From: Rhyacophila brunnea
Taxonomy: Eukaryota > Arthropoda > Insecta > Trichoptera > Rhyacophilidae
Direction: 5' to 3'
Assembly: GCA_022495005.1 (NCBI GenBank)
Contig: JAGYXB010000614.1
Coordinates: 1 to 64,000, forward strand
Length of the DNA: 64,000 bases
The notes below the pieces were generated by a model. The model did not search any database and was not told where the DNA came from. It worked only from the letters and a program-made list of their open reading frames with translations. The stretch's first letter is position 1; the number at the start of each line of letters is the position of its first letter. This document shows positions 12,612-23,562 of this stretch, one piece after another. The translations under genes and the position numbers were made by a program.

Positions 12612-12821
12612 ATGAAGGGAGCAAGGAGCGACGAGGAGACGTTGGCGCGCATTTCACCAGCACACAAGAGGGTCTGCGCTGGATCGCCGTCAGCAGCTCC
12701 GCCGTCAGCAGTTTCGTCACCTGCCCCGACCGTCCCACCTGACTGCACCAACTTCTCATCACCAAGAAGCGGAGAACGCCCCTGGCAGGAAATTGACACC
12801 CATGACTCAATTTCTTCCTGA
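12612..12821 (+). CDS. Unassigned 69-codon frame just before the 3' LTR
   Basis: The frame starts at ATG 12612 and stops 13 bases before the 3' LTR. It is rich in Pro, Ser and Ala in the middle (SPSAAPPSAVSSPAPTVPP) with charged ends, in a locally G+C-rich tract. It could be the remnant of a C-terminal tail of an element protein, or chance in G+C-rich sequence. An overlapping minus-strand frame of similar size exists, so coding status is doubtful. Confidence 0.2.
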   Translation: MKGARSDEETLARISPAHKRVCAGSPSAAPPSAVSSPAPTVPPDCTNFSSPRSGERPWQEIDTHDSISS

Positions 12822-12833
12822 CCAAGCGGGTGA

Positions 12834-13795
12834 TGTAACGCGATGAACTTGTCACCTAAAGAAACCATAAATATACTTTCTTAACTGGCAACACCAAACT
12901 CATGCTGGCTGCAAATAATCAACGGCCGGAGCAGACAAGGTGGGGGGGACGTGCGGCGGGGGGAGAACACGAGTGCGTGGGAGGCAACTTCCTTCTTCTG
13001 GTTCGAAACGTTCTACGGGGCGGACGCGCTCGGGCCGCGCAACGCGGTCGTGTTAGGAGCACACGCTTCAACAATGGATGGCATATTTCCATACCCGTGT
13101 CGAAGGGTAAAGTGCTAGTGTCATCTTCACCCGGGAATACACCCCTTGGACTTGGAAATGGAAGGACGTTGAGGAGGGCTCGATGCATGTAAATATGTAA
13201 TTATAAATTGTGTCTAGGTTAGTGCCATTTGCTGGTGACGGAGACGCTCCTGTGAGAACCTCCGTCCCACTTCTTTTATATATAATCTTTTGTAAACCTT
13301 CGCTGAAATAATCTCTCATTAAATGTAACCGCATTTCAGCGATATACTTTGAAACCTCTTTCACTTATCAACCTAGAGTCCCAGCAAACACATGGTCTTT
13401 TGCAGCTGTTTCCCTCCCAAAGAAAAGCTAGCTGGCGTCCAACCCTGTTGGACGGGGGTACCTCAAAGGTTGAAGGAAACGTGCAAGCCTAACTCCGGAC
13501 TCCTGGTGAGTCTGGGAATCCACGCCAAGGGAGTTGCTTCCCGGCGTGGGTTTAGCTGCTCCAAATAGCGGTCGGATCCACTCCTTTTGATAAGAAATTC
13601 TCATGTTCTACACCAGAAGGTGGCAAAGTTAGGTGGACGAGAGAGCGAGGTCGGAACGAGCGGCTTCAGAAGTATAAGTCTGATGTAGGTAAAGCTCAAA
13701 TTACTCATTATGTTACATTCATCTGACAAATCTTTCCTACCTTATGTAAGTAATAATAAACAAAAGAACCTTCAGTCTTTTGTTTGTACGTTACA
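12834..13795 (+). repeat. 3' LTR
   Basis: Starts TGTAACG and ends CGTTACA like the 5' LTR. Outside a patch at about 13437-13603 I count only about four differences from the 5' copy (an indel near 12952, G for T near 13034, C for T near 13385). Inside the patch there are over twenty substitutions and small indels. The stretch just upstream, AAGCGGGTGA, is only weakly purine-rich as a polypurine tract. Confidence 0.9.
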
Positions 13796-13799
13796 TGGT

Positions 13800-14886
13800 T
13801 CAGACGATTTATATAATATATTGGCCAACAACAACGACTATAATCATTGTAATAATGTATTAATATATCATTTCATCAGTAAACTAATAAAAATATTCTA
13901 AACCATCACATAAACCTGATATTCCTTAACAATGCTATCAATTATTTAGCGTCAAGCTTACCAGATCTAGTATTTTTATTAAAAAATGACTTACAATTAT
14001 ATACCTTCGCATCTTGCATATGGCATTAAATATAGCGTTTTTCGATACCGCAAAAATAATCAAACTTTGTATTAAAAAAATTAGCTTGTCTTGAAAATCG
14101 ACTTTGTTGGTTTTTTTATCTAACCAATAAAATAAATGTAAAATACAATATTTAATCGATGATCAAATGTTGTAGCTACTTTAATATATAGTTGTACTGT
14201 ACACACTGTGCTTATTATGCTTATCTATTGGTTACTAAACAAGAAATTCTTCTCCAATCTTCATTCTAGAGAAAACAATGTTCATAATATTTTTTGAAAT
14301 GTTAGTTTCTAGACATTTATTAATTTGGAGAAAATCTAGTAAGTACTTATTTATGCCGATTAACTGTTTATTTTATTAGCATAACTGGCATATGTTTGCC
14401 AATAGCAACAGTGTTTCGTAAACAGCTTTACTCAAAATGCATACGTTATTATAATACGATATGTAATTTATATTAAATACAACTCTCTTGTTGTTGATGG
14501 TCGCTCTATGGAATTTGGATGAACTGCCTTTCAACCTTCAACCTGAGTAAAATTTACTCCGAGTGTCTAAGCACTCGTATATTTCGTGAGTTAACGCAGG
14601 CTTACAATTCCATATTAAATACATTATATGCAATTGGATAAAGATTGTCACTACCCATTAACATGGCATATGGTTAGGTCAGTCAACCTAAGGGCTGATT
14701 ATAACATTATATCTAGTCTAGACCAAGATAATATATCTGTTTATAAATAAATTATAGAAATTTCTGTAAATATCTGTCCTAACGTAAAATGCTCATAGAA
14801 ATCATCAAATATTTTTTTTGGGATGTTTTCGTACTTCATAGCCATTAATTGTTTGAAATCAATCTCTAAACATTCTGTCACAATTA
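13800..14886. other. A+T-rich non-coding stretch
   Basis: Flanking chromosomal sequence right of the LTR element. No frame above about 60 codons and no recognisable repeat. Confidence 0.5.
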
Positions 14887-14894
14887 AAATCTAT

Positions 14895-14951
14895 TATTGG
14901 CGAAGTCTCCAGACTAGGCGATTATTTGAAGCCTACCTTCTTAAGAAAAAT
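14895..14951 (+). repeat. Terminal block shared in inverted orientation with 19341-19407
   Basis: GGCGAAGTCTCCAGACTAGG and the following GCGATTATTTGAAGCCTACC match the reverse complement of the segment ending at 19407 with few changes. The segment starts at the left end of the hAT-like element and suggests a second related end. Confidence 0.55.
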
Positions 14952-15579
14952 ATTTTTTATTACATATTGAGTTATTCATATAATCACTTGATTGTATATT
15001 CTATAAAATAATTTATTTTGCCAACGAGAGATGCCGTACGTGTAGGAATGTATTACACAGATAATTAAAAAACAAACTGCAAAGGTTTTAAAAAATATAC
15101 CACAACGTGCAATCTGTCTTAACGTAATTAAAGGTCGGATTATGTTTCAAATAATTCTCAATTTTTTTCATATGGACTTTACGTCGCGTAGCCCCGCCTA
15201 GTCTATCGAATTGTATAAACTAAGGTAAGCTCCGATCGCAGAGCCTAAAACTAAATAATTAATAATTAGATAATTTGTATGGTGTTTAATCGAATATTAA
15301 TAAATATAGACTGTTTTTTTTTTTTTTAAATAAAAAGAACTTTTATCTAATGATTTTTGATGTGTATAAATGTTTTGAAACAACTAAATTTAAACTGATC
15401 ACTTAATTTTTATGTCGTCAGTGAGTTTTTGAAGTTTCATTAAATTAGTGTGTACATATCTATCCATAAGTATTAATATCGCATTATTTTCTTATTTCTC
15501 GTAAGTATACCTGACAAGTGTGTTCTTTTTATCAGATCTCCACAGCCTACCTCTTTCTAAAAGTCACCCTTCGCCACTG
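14895..15579. mobile_element. Degenerate non-autonomous hAT-like element
   Basis: The right end reads CTTCGCCACTG, the reverse complement of the CAGTGGCGAAG end of the hAT element at 21324. The left end reads TATTGGCGAAG, the same word with two changes. The eight bases outside are AAATCTAT (14887-14894) and CAATCTAT (15580-15587), a 7/8 match to an 8-bp hAT target duplication. No transposase frame is inside. The pairing of these two ends is an inference. Confidence 0.45.
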
Positions 15580-15825
15580 CAATCTATACTATCAATAAAA
15601 TTTAGGTGTTTTCATTATCATTTTAACTAGGTAGTTCTATGATACCTACACACAAAGTATAGTTTTATATTTAAAAAATGTATTGTCTCTTATAAATCAA
15701 AAACCACTCAATCAATCTTGATGAAACTTGTACAACTTATTTGCTACATTGTTGGTAACAATCTTGTAAAGATTCATCAGAATTAGTTACAAGATACAAT
15801 GTACCGATAGGTAGTGCACTGGGTG

Positions 15826-16028
15826 AAATGGTCAAATAGTAGCGTTGGAGTGAGGAGGTGAGTTATGGGTAGAAGGGCACTTACCTACCTCCAACCATTG
15901 TCGAGCGCATACTTTGTCGGAGCTAATAATAAACACAAGTAGGTAAAGTGTTCAGATAGTAGCGATAGAGCAGTAAGATAAGATGCGGATTGAGGGACGC
16001 TACTCTAGATCCAACAGTCGTCTATCTG
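15826..16028. repeat. Two diverged copies of a dispersed ~80-bp repeat
   Basis: Copies at about 15826-15908 and 15940-16028 share the order GGTCAAATAGTAGCG or TTCAGATAGTAGCG, a GAG/GTGAG-rich middle, and CTCCAACCATTG or ATCCAACAGTCG. A third copy lies at 29310-29380. No coding frame or terminal repeat is visible, so the class of element is unknown. Confidence 0.5.
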
Positions 16029-17880
16029 ATTTTTAAATGAACATCAAATCGAATCGGTCTACATTGTACTTCCGCATTTCAGGTGGACGACGTCGTGAGG
16101 TATCGCAAGTAGATAAAATTACAATGTTTGTCAATATATTTTCCATACACAGTGGAATACAAAAAAAATGAATCTCAAACAAACACGTTTTAAATTTATT
16201 TATACAAATGTTTGCAAACACTTTTTATACAATCTCCATTTGTTTACGGACAGATGTATCTAGTTCTGGATTCGGCGCTATGCAGTATCGAATGAAACTA
16301 ATGTAACGTCATTTATACCGTTATACCATTTCCGCTAATTAATGAAATTATGTATAATATTTTTCCAGCAAATACAATTGAGATCACGATCGTCTATATA
16401 AAAACATATAAAGTAAAAGTAAACATTTTTAATGAGTAGAATCAACTATTAAATAATAAAAAAACGTGAACTTGACCTCATCAGGCCAAATCGGAAGGTG
16501 TTATTGATCTTGGCGTAAAATAAATATTTACGTTTTAAATTCCGGTTGACCGTAAAATCTACTTGACATTATTTTAGTGGTCATGCTGTTTGGCAGTCGT
16601 CATTTTTACAATACGCGTTGGTAGGTATATACTATTATGAATATTATGATACTACATATTATTTTATTTGAATAAGCTAGCGTCAAATAGAAATTTTAAT
16701 GTAAAATTTAATTGCAGCTACGATGTAGTCAGAGAAAATGCTGTAAAACAATAATATGTTTATTAGTTATATTCACTTATACAACAAAAATACTCTATAA
16801 TAATAATAATGTTGTTTATAATTAATATGTGACTGGAGTAAAAATTCACAATAGGTACAATGGGATACAATTAGGAATTGCAATACAAGTATTTGTAGGC
16901 AGTTACTTAATTTTAAATATCCTAACTTTTCGCCAGTCGCTCGCGGGTTTTAGAAGTTATCGTGGGTATTTTTAGATGTAGGTATCTGAAACCGTGGTAA
17001 AATACTATTTTTTTGTACAATCATTAGTAACTTCAGCCCTAGTGGCGAAGATTTCATGATGTGTGTGCTTAATTTTTCCATGTCTATCTACAAAAGAGTA
17101 GGTAGTTTATACAATAATGGAGAAATATAATTAACAAAAAAGTGAACAATATAGTGTTTGTTTTACTTCTTATAGGACGAAATTAAAGATAGTACTTAGT
17201 GTAAAAAGTGCAATAAACATATACCAGCAGCTCGAATTACCAGTGGGTCACAAAATTATTATCGAAAAACATTTTCATAATAAACGTGTCCCAAAATTCA
17301 CACAAGAAATAATAAAAACACATGTTTTTAATTAAAAATTGTAAATTTTTTATTGATTCATAAAGTATACAGTATAGCTATAGGGTTATGTATGGAGTAG
17401 CATATCGGTAAAATGGCTTCCACGGCTTTACTGGCACATACGCACTATTTTTTTGAAATAATCCAGTCAACGAACTCTCTTCCTCTCTTCGCTGTGCGTG
17501 GTCAGTAGGCTTCAGTTTTTGGGTCAATTGAACTTTATAATCATCTTTCATCAGAATACGCTGTAGAAAGCTTCTCTATATCAACAATTCTTGACCACGG
17601 TACCGAATTGATGTTCCTGGACTCTCAACAACACTCTCACAAACTGCTTCGATGTTTTGTGTTGAACGACTTGTTTAAGGACGGATAATAAATATGTACC
17701 TACCTATTTTGATATTTTTGCTATACATGCAGTATTAATATTTTAAAGAGATTTTTATATATTATACTTTAATTGGTAAAGATTGTTTTTTTTTAATTTA
17801 CTTATTTCACGAATACCGGTACTCAATTAGAAATACCGAGATACCGGTATTTTATATTTTCATTCGTTATTGCAATCCCT
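16029..17880. other. A+T-rich non-coding stretch
   Basis: I see no gene. A CTAGTGGCGAAG word at about 17039 looks like an isolated hAT end, but no partner with matching 8-bp flanks is found. Confidence 0.5.
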
Positions 17881-17887
17881 AGATACA

Positions 17888-18020
17888 ATACGACGACAAG
17901 GACGCCCTAAAACACGCCGAGTCTAAAAAATCGTTACGTTTTCTGGACGTACGTAGCAGTGAAGAACTTATGAGTGAGCTAGGCGAGGCCGTCATCCATC
18001 AATGGATCACTCCCAGCTGA
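17888..18020 (+). pseudogene. Probable LINE reverse-transcriptase C-terminal remnant
   Basis: A conceptual plus-strand reading gives RRQGRPKTRR, then after a stop and shift a 30-residue tail ending before TGA at about 18017. The RPxGRPKTRW-type motif is typical of the extreme C-terminus of RTE/CR1-like LINE polyproteins. A similar reading occurs at 42600-42724. Only some 45 codons are visible and they are broken, so the assignment is tentative. Confidence 0.35.
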
Positions 18021-19340
18021 TGATGGTGATAAATTGTATATAAACTTTAAATTAAATAACACAACTTGTGTACTTAGGTATATGAATAGAATTATTAAAA
18101 CACTTTTACAATTTTAATTTGACATATGTACCTACCTAACATATTTACTTATTTCCATGCCTCAGTCTGCGGTTTTATCAGCTATAGCCATAATATACAA
18201 AAGATCATTTTACAAAGTCAACGTTTTTTTTACAAGAGGCTGCTTTAATTATTGCAAGCACTTGCTCGACTTGTTTCTTGAAATCTGATAACATACTAAC
18301 TAAGATAAACTTATGGGCATATCAGTTTTATATTAATTGTAAAAAATATATAAGTTATGGTCATCATGTTGCCGGTTGCCTTTTTTTGGACAAACAATAA
18401 AACCAAGAATATTTTTTCAGAAACTTATTACTTATTAAAATATAATCTCTAATAGTTTTGCGGTGACATAAAAAGTGTAGCCACCAAGCTCACCAACAAA
18501 AATGTTTTTAATGCTAAATATGACACAGCATATGAGCAAATCACAATAAACGACGAGACGACTCAATTGGTACCGGAAGCATTGCGCGTAATAGCTATTT
18601 AACAAATTCTTACGACAATCGACGAGTTCAGGATTCAGGATTCCGCGATTTACGTGGTTGTAACATGTACATACTTCGGAGTGTCTGACACACCGCGGCC
18701 TTGCGGCAGAACTGTGCGGATTCCGGCATCGTGTGAAATCTTATTTCACAGTGCAGCATTGCAACACGAACAATCTACATGATGCGGATCTGTCTAGAGC
18801 AGAAATCAAGAATATTTATTTTCTCGAGAATCCGAGATTGGTTTTTTGATTTCTCGAGAATTATCAAGACTATCAAGAAATCGATATTATTACGAAATTA
18901 CCTCTTCATGGCGATTTTTTTTTCACTTTACAGATCTTCCGGCCAAAAACAATCTATATTTATTTATATCTGATAAAATGCGATAGAAAATATTTTTTAT
19001 ATTATCGAATTATTAATTATTTTGGACGAATCTGCAGTCATAGACAAATAATGTTAAACGAAAAGATTTTATGTTCACGCATCAGAGCCTATCGTTTCTC
19101 ATATATTGCGATAGACATGCTGAGATCACGTGACATAAACTACATACAAAAAAATCATCAGCATTCCCGCCGAATAATCCGATAAATACGTTAAAGATAG
19201 ATTGCGCGCTGTGCCAAATTTTTACAGATGTTGCTATAATCTGCATTTATTTATAATGTACATTAATACAGGTGTCATTGACAAATTAAATTATTTATAT
19301 AGAATATAAGTTATTATTTAAATACGTCAATATCCGATTA
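18021..19340. other. A+T-rich non-coding stretch
   Basis: No recognisable gene. A short frame at 18779-18973 lacks any recognisable domain and lies in repetitive TCTCGAGAAT-type sequence. Confidence 0.5.
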
Positions 19341-19407
19341 AAAAAAAAAAAACTTAGGAAGGTAGGCTTTAAATAATCGCCTAGTATGGAGTCTTTGCCA
19401 CTGGTAT
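19341..19407 (-). repeat. hAT-like terminal block, minus orientation
   Basis: Read on the minus strand it begins CAGTGGCAAAGACTCC and continues TACTAGGCGATTATTTAAAG, matching the block at 14895-14951. The CAGTGG start is typical of hAT ends. No partner end with an 8-bp duplication was found, so this may be a solo or rearranged end. Confidence 0.45.
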
Positions 19408-19986
19408 CTTGTATGCAATCAATAAACATCTATTTATTAAATGTTTATTAATTAATTAGCCGTTTTTATTAATATCCTATTACATACTGTGTACGCATAA
19501 TATAATTAATCTAACCAATTATTAGGTCAATTATAATCATCAATAATACAAACCAACGTAATCTTCACCATATATATATGTAAATTGTAAATAAATGGTG
19601 TTCATAATGCATTCAGACGGCTAACTAGAAACTGCAGAATAATTCATAATTAAATCACTTGCGTAATCTTGAACTAAATAATCCAACATTATGGTCGTAT
19701 ACGTTTGTAATTATTATTTAATTATCGAATAGACTTGCTGACATTGACATCAGTATTATAAATTTTAAACTTGAAATAATCACTTTCATTGTTAAAATTA
19801 CACCATTCAATAGATATGGGTAATATGAGGTAACACGATAATGCATCAGTAACGGTTCTAAACTGATACATCATTATTATTGAAATAAGTTAACCTAATT
19901 ATTCTATCTTAATATTTATGAATTTTAAATTTCGAATGATTCGAGAAAAAATAAACGAACGTCTCCATATTATTATACAAAGGCGT

Positions 19987-20446
19987 AATTACATTGGCAG
20001 ACGCGCAGATCCAACCAGGTCCAACGATCCACGCCGACCGCCGTGACCAACGTCTTTACACTATAAGCAATTACACGCAACGATTCGATCGCGTTGGTCC
20101 TTGCTTTTGATTGGCTTAAAATAAACATAGTGTTGCTATTATTAAAAATATAGGTTGACCGAAAACTATTTCTTCGTTAGATTGGTGGCTATACTGAACT
20201 GTTTTCCCTTGCAATTTTACGTCACAACTCAGCTATCAAACTTAACCTCGCAAGCGGGCGGTACCTTCGGATATTTTCGTACGTTCTCGGTAATCTTCGC
20301 TTGAATCTTCGTGAATAGTGGCAGACGGAAATAGGATTGGTTCCAATTTGCTCTCGATGTTCACGATCCCGGAAAACCATAGATACCTAATATATGTTGG
20401 CAATCGTGACAGACGATCGGGTCAGACGTAATCTGCCAATGTAATT
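19987..20446. mobile_element. Non-autonomous TIR element (~460 bp)
   Basis: AATTACATTGGCAGA at 19987-20001 is the exact reverse complement of TCTGCCAATGTAATT at 20432-20446. If AATT is the target duplication, the terminal repeat proper is ACATTGGCAGA. The interior is more G+C-rich than the flanks and has no coding frame. The superfamily is unclear because the target length cannot be separated from the repeat. Confidence 0.55.
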
Positions 20447-21315
20447 TGACCATAAGAAAGGCTACTTTGTTAGCTACCTACCTAAACATTTCTAAACATT
20501 GTAGTTTTTTGTTCGGAGGCTATGAAAGATTCTTAGCCGTGCTTCTACCGTTTTCTGTAATTAATTTAGTATGTATAACCATGTTAAACGTATCGGTAAG
20601 AATGTCGAAACGGTGCATAAATAAAAAAATATTGTGACCATGCGATAGTTTCTGTATTTTGTGGTACTTAATAATATGATTCATCAATATTGGTTGAGTA
20701 GTTTTTGACTTATAACGGAATAAATTGAAAATACACTAAGTACTATTATTTTTATAAATTAGTTCATAAAAATTAATATAAACAGGTAAATAATATTTAC
20801 GATTTAACTATATTAATCATAGCAATGCCCATAGCTAATACCGACATATTCATGACACCAAATTTTGCATAATCATTGTGTTAAAAATAGGACAAAACTT
20901 ATTAGCAGACTACACTGTTGCTTTTTACGTACAATTTTATCCTAAAAAAATATTAATGAGTTTCACAGTATTTTTATATTAAATAAAAAATGGGTACATA
21001 TTATGTATACATATAAATTATATTAAGTCAGCAATTTAATTTATTTTTTGTTGTTACTTTTTGTCAATCATGTCATATAAAATAAATAGTTTACTAAAAG
21101 CTTTATTCTATTTTTTTTATATATAATAACGTTACAAAACTATTATAAACTACGCAGAACTTTTCTCAGTCCTTGTCCATCCGTTTTAAGACGTCAACGT
21201 TGTATTAGTCAGTCCACGAAATTATGTCAATATAGCAACAACATAATTAAAACTTAGGTATTCATTAGTAAGATGAAATATTATAAATTTACGTTTTGTA
21301 AATATCTTTCGATCT
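20447..21315. other. A+T-rich non-coding stretch
   Basis: No recognisable gene or element; the short frame at 20446-20637 has no recognisable domain. Confidence 0.45.
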
Positions 21316-21323
21316 CATAATAT

Positions 21324-21868
21324 CAATGGCGAAGGGTGGAGGTTTCAGTCATACGTATTTGTTTTCATTGAAATAAGACTAAGTACTTACTACAATTTAA
21401 CAGATAGTATTGATTAAATTTAAAAAATCAATTAAACCCTGACTAAACCAAACCATAATAGTTTTGGTATGCTTTGGGTGATCTGACGAAATTGTGCGCA
21501 TTTTTTCATTTATACTTATTTGTTTTCGTTGAATTAATAATACTTTTTACACATGTTATTGGTCAGTTTTCTAGAATTCATTAAACCCTGCTCAAACTAA
21601 GCCATACTACATAACAATATTATTCTATAAAATATCCAAAATTATGTATGATTTAATGTCATAATATAGATCATAGATAGGCGAATATTTTTTGACTATT
21701 ATCTTATATGGCTTGGTTTCGTAAGGCTTAATTGAATTTTAAAAACTGACCAACGCCATCTGTAAATTGTGGTCTTAGTTTAATGAAAACAAATACGTAT
21801 AACCGACAAAATTTTGTATGCACTATTTATATCGGAACTTTACAGCCTACCTCCACCCTTCGCCACTG
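21324..21868. mobile_element. Non-autonomous hAT element (545 bp)
   Basis: The ends are CAATGGCGAAGGGTGGAGG (21324-21342) and the reverse complement of CAGTGGCGAAGGGTGGAGG (21850-21868), one mismatch in 19. The eight flanking bases CATAATAT are identical on both sides (21316-21323 and 21869-21876). An 8-bp duplication and a CAxTGGCG start are hallmarks of hAT transposons. A second exact 19-bp inverted pair lies inside (21351-21369 and 21782-21800), so the arms extend inward. No transposase is encoded. Confidence 0.88.
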
Positions 21869-21876
21869 CATAATAT

Positions 21877-22950
21877 AGATATCAAGGTTGACACAATATG
21901 TTTTAAATGGTAAACGCATATGTCATAGTCATAGATGAGTGTTTTTTTCTGCTAATTGTGTAATCTCTCAACTCATTTGGTGCTAACACCGCGACTGGCG
22001 CGTTTGCATAAGTTTGCTATTGGATATAATTTACATGATATTTAAATGTGGTAATTAAATATTAATTAACACGTCAGCAGTGATTGTGTTAATCAGTGTG
22101 AAGTCGATTCAATATGATGAAGTTAACAGAATCCTTAAAACAACGAAATATATTTTTTTCCAATGTTTGCCTTTGATTGTAATTATTCTATTGTAGATGT
22201 GTGACATCTATAGATTTTTTAAGAATTTTACAATTTTTTATAATAATATGTTTTGCGCATTGGAATATAACCAAATTTTAATAGGAAGTATGGTCACAAC
22301 ATTTGGAGCTGTTTACTGATTGTCAAGTCCCTGAATGCATGGATAATAGCCAAAAAAACTTTACGCGAGATAGCTCCGTTGATCGATATACACTCGATTA
22401 CCGTTTAAAAAAAACGGTTAGGTACATGTTTAAACACGCACATTAACAGCATTTTACTCCTTACTTCAATTATAGTTTGTCAATTTATGGCTACGGCCGT
22501 ATGTTGTAGCTTAACTACTGGGGAATGCCAAAAGAAATGGCGTATTTCAAAAAAACACTACCTTATTCTTAGGTCAATAATTATTATAAAGCACTCATTA
22601 TTCGTAGAATGTTTATTACACTTGAATGGTCAAAGACATAGCTTATAATCAATATGTTTAGAATTATCTTAAAATATGTAAATCTTGCCCATTTTTTGAA
22701 TAATAAAATGCCTAATTCTTGTCAAATTTGGGATCTCAGAGATTATCAATATAACTTTTTATCGTAAATATTTCACTATAATAATGTCGACATAAATAAA
22801 ATTATACTAATGGTTTTATAAATGCGTTTAAAAATTAATAAATGTAAAAAATCTTAACACCACTGCACATGCATGTACTGAAATATGACTATATTCTAAA
22901 ACATTAGAGCGAGAGGTTTAAAAGAATACTATTTTATGTTATAAAAATAC
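21877..22950. other. A+T-rich non-coding stretch
   Basis: No recognisable gene, element end or RNA gene. Confidence 0.45.
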
Positions 22951-22951
22951 T

Positions 22952-23100
22952 TTATGCAGTCATGAAATGTTTAAAATAAATGTAAATCATAATAAGGCGT
23001 CAAAATTATATAAATAGATTATCTACAACGTTTAAGGTATGTCCAGGATCATGCTTTGAAAATGCAATAAAAGCTCCATTTTGACCTACGCTGAGCACGT
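22952..23100 (+). repeat. Dispersed repeat shared in inverted orientation with 41599-41745
   Basis: The run from GCAGTCATGAAAT through ATAAATAGATTATCTACAAC and AAAAGCTCCATTTTGACCTA recurs as reverse complement at 41599-41745 with scattered changes. It lies directly downstream of the hAT transposase fragment on the minus strand and may be that transposon's 3' end. Confidence 0.65.
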
Positions 23101-23141
23101 CCGCCCTTAACAAAATGGAATTTATTTGATGTGACAATCAA

Positions 23142-23445
23142 TTAATGTGATACCTGAGCTTGTCGGATTTTACAGATTTCAGAAATATTTGGACGAATAT
23201 TTGATATAGCTACCCTCAATTCTTCTTCTTTATTTGTAAGTCTTTTCGTTTTTTAAATTAGTTATTGTTGAGAAACCGGGCTCACACAAATACGGTGTTG
23301 AAAACTGTAACGAGATTTTCAGTGCCCTCGTGCAGAGAGCTGGATATTTGTCTTGGGCAAAAATCCAAAATTCCTCCATAGTTATTTCAGAAATTTTAAT
23401 TTTTAGAGTAGGTAGGTAGGTATGATCCGTTGACAAGGTGACCAA
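23142..23445 (-). pseudogene. hAT transposase, C-terminal dimerisation region
   Basis: The minus-strand frame contains EEFWIFAQDKYPALCTRALK, LQFSTPYLCEPGFSTITNLK and, after a one-base frameshift near 23236, LTNKEEELRVAISNIRPNIS and IRQAQVSH before TAA at 23142-23144. This order (FW...YPAL, FSTxYLCExGFS, RLxxEEELRVAxSxIxP, QAQxSH) is characteristic of the C-terminal dimerisation domain of hAT transposases of the type domesticated in ZBED5/FAM200-like genes. The N-terminal three quarters, including BED zinc finger and catalytic core, are absent. A SINE 3' end abuts at about 23437. Acquired stops and truncation mark it as dead. Confidence 0.8.
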
Positions 23446-23562
23446 TTATTTTTCTTGTCTGTCTAAGGTTGAGCATATGAGAAACATTAATTTCTCGTAA
23501 AAACAAAATACAAACCTCCACTTTTTGGAGGCCCATATGACCTCAGGATAGGACAATATGTA
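23437..23562 (+). repeat. SINE 3' part (copy 2 of family at 32350)
   Basis: AAGGTTGAGCA, TTAATTTCTCGTAAAAACAA, ATACAAACCTCCACTTTTTG and GAGGCCCATATGA reproduce the 3' two thirds of the SINE at 32350-32594. The tRNA-like head is missing. It ends near the GGACAATATG word followed by a TA-rich microsatellite. Confidence 0.7.

Larger units (their letters stand above)
2943..13795 (+). mobile_element. LTR retrotransposon insertion, Ty3/gypsy-like, defective
   Basis: Two direct repeats of about 962 bp flank an internal region of about 8.9 kb. Each LTR starts TGTAACG and ends CGTTACA, a perfect 7-bp terminal inverted repeat containing the usual TG...CA, and the whole is flanked by TGGT. The only recognisable proteins are the C-terminal part of reverse transcriptase with RNase H (5651-6928) and integrase (to 7887). 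The order RT-RNase H-integrase is that of Ty3/gypsy elements. No gag, zinc-knuckle or aspartic protease motif is visible between 3906 and 5650, and no env-like frame between 7888 and 12833. The copy cannot make a full set of proteins, yet its LTRs are almost identical over most of their length. It may be recent and trans-mobilised, or partly reshaped by recombination. Confidence 0.9.

Noticed and set aside
17039..19407. CTAGTGGCGAAG at 17039 pairing with the end at 19407 as one hAT element
   Set aside because: The eight bases outside the two ends (TTCAGCCC and GTATCTTG) do not match.
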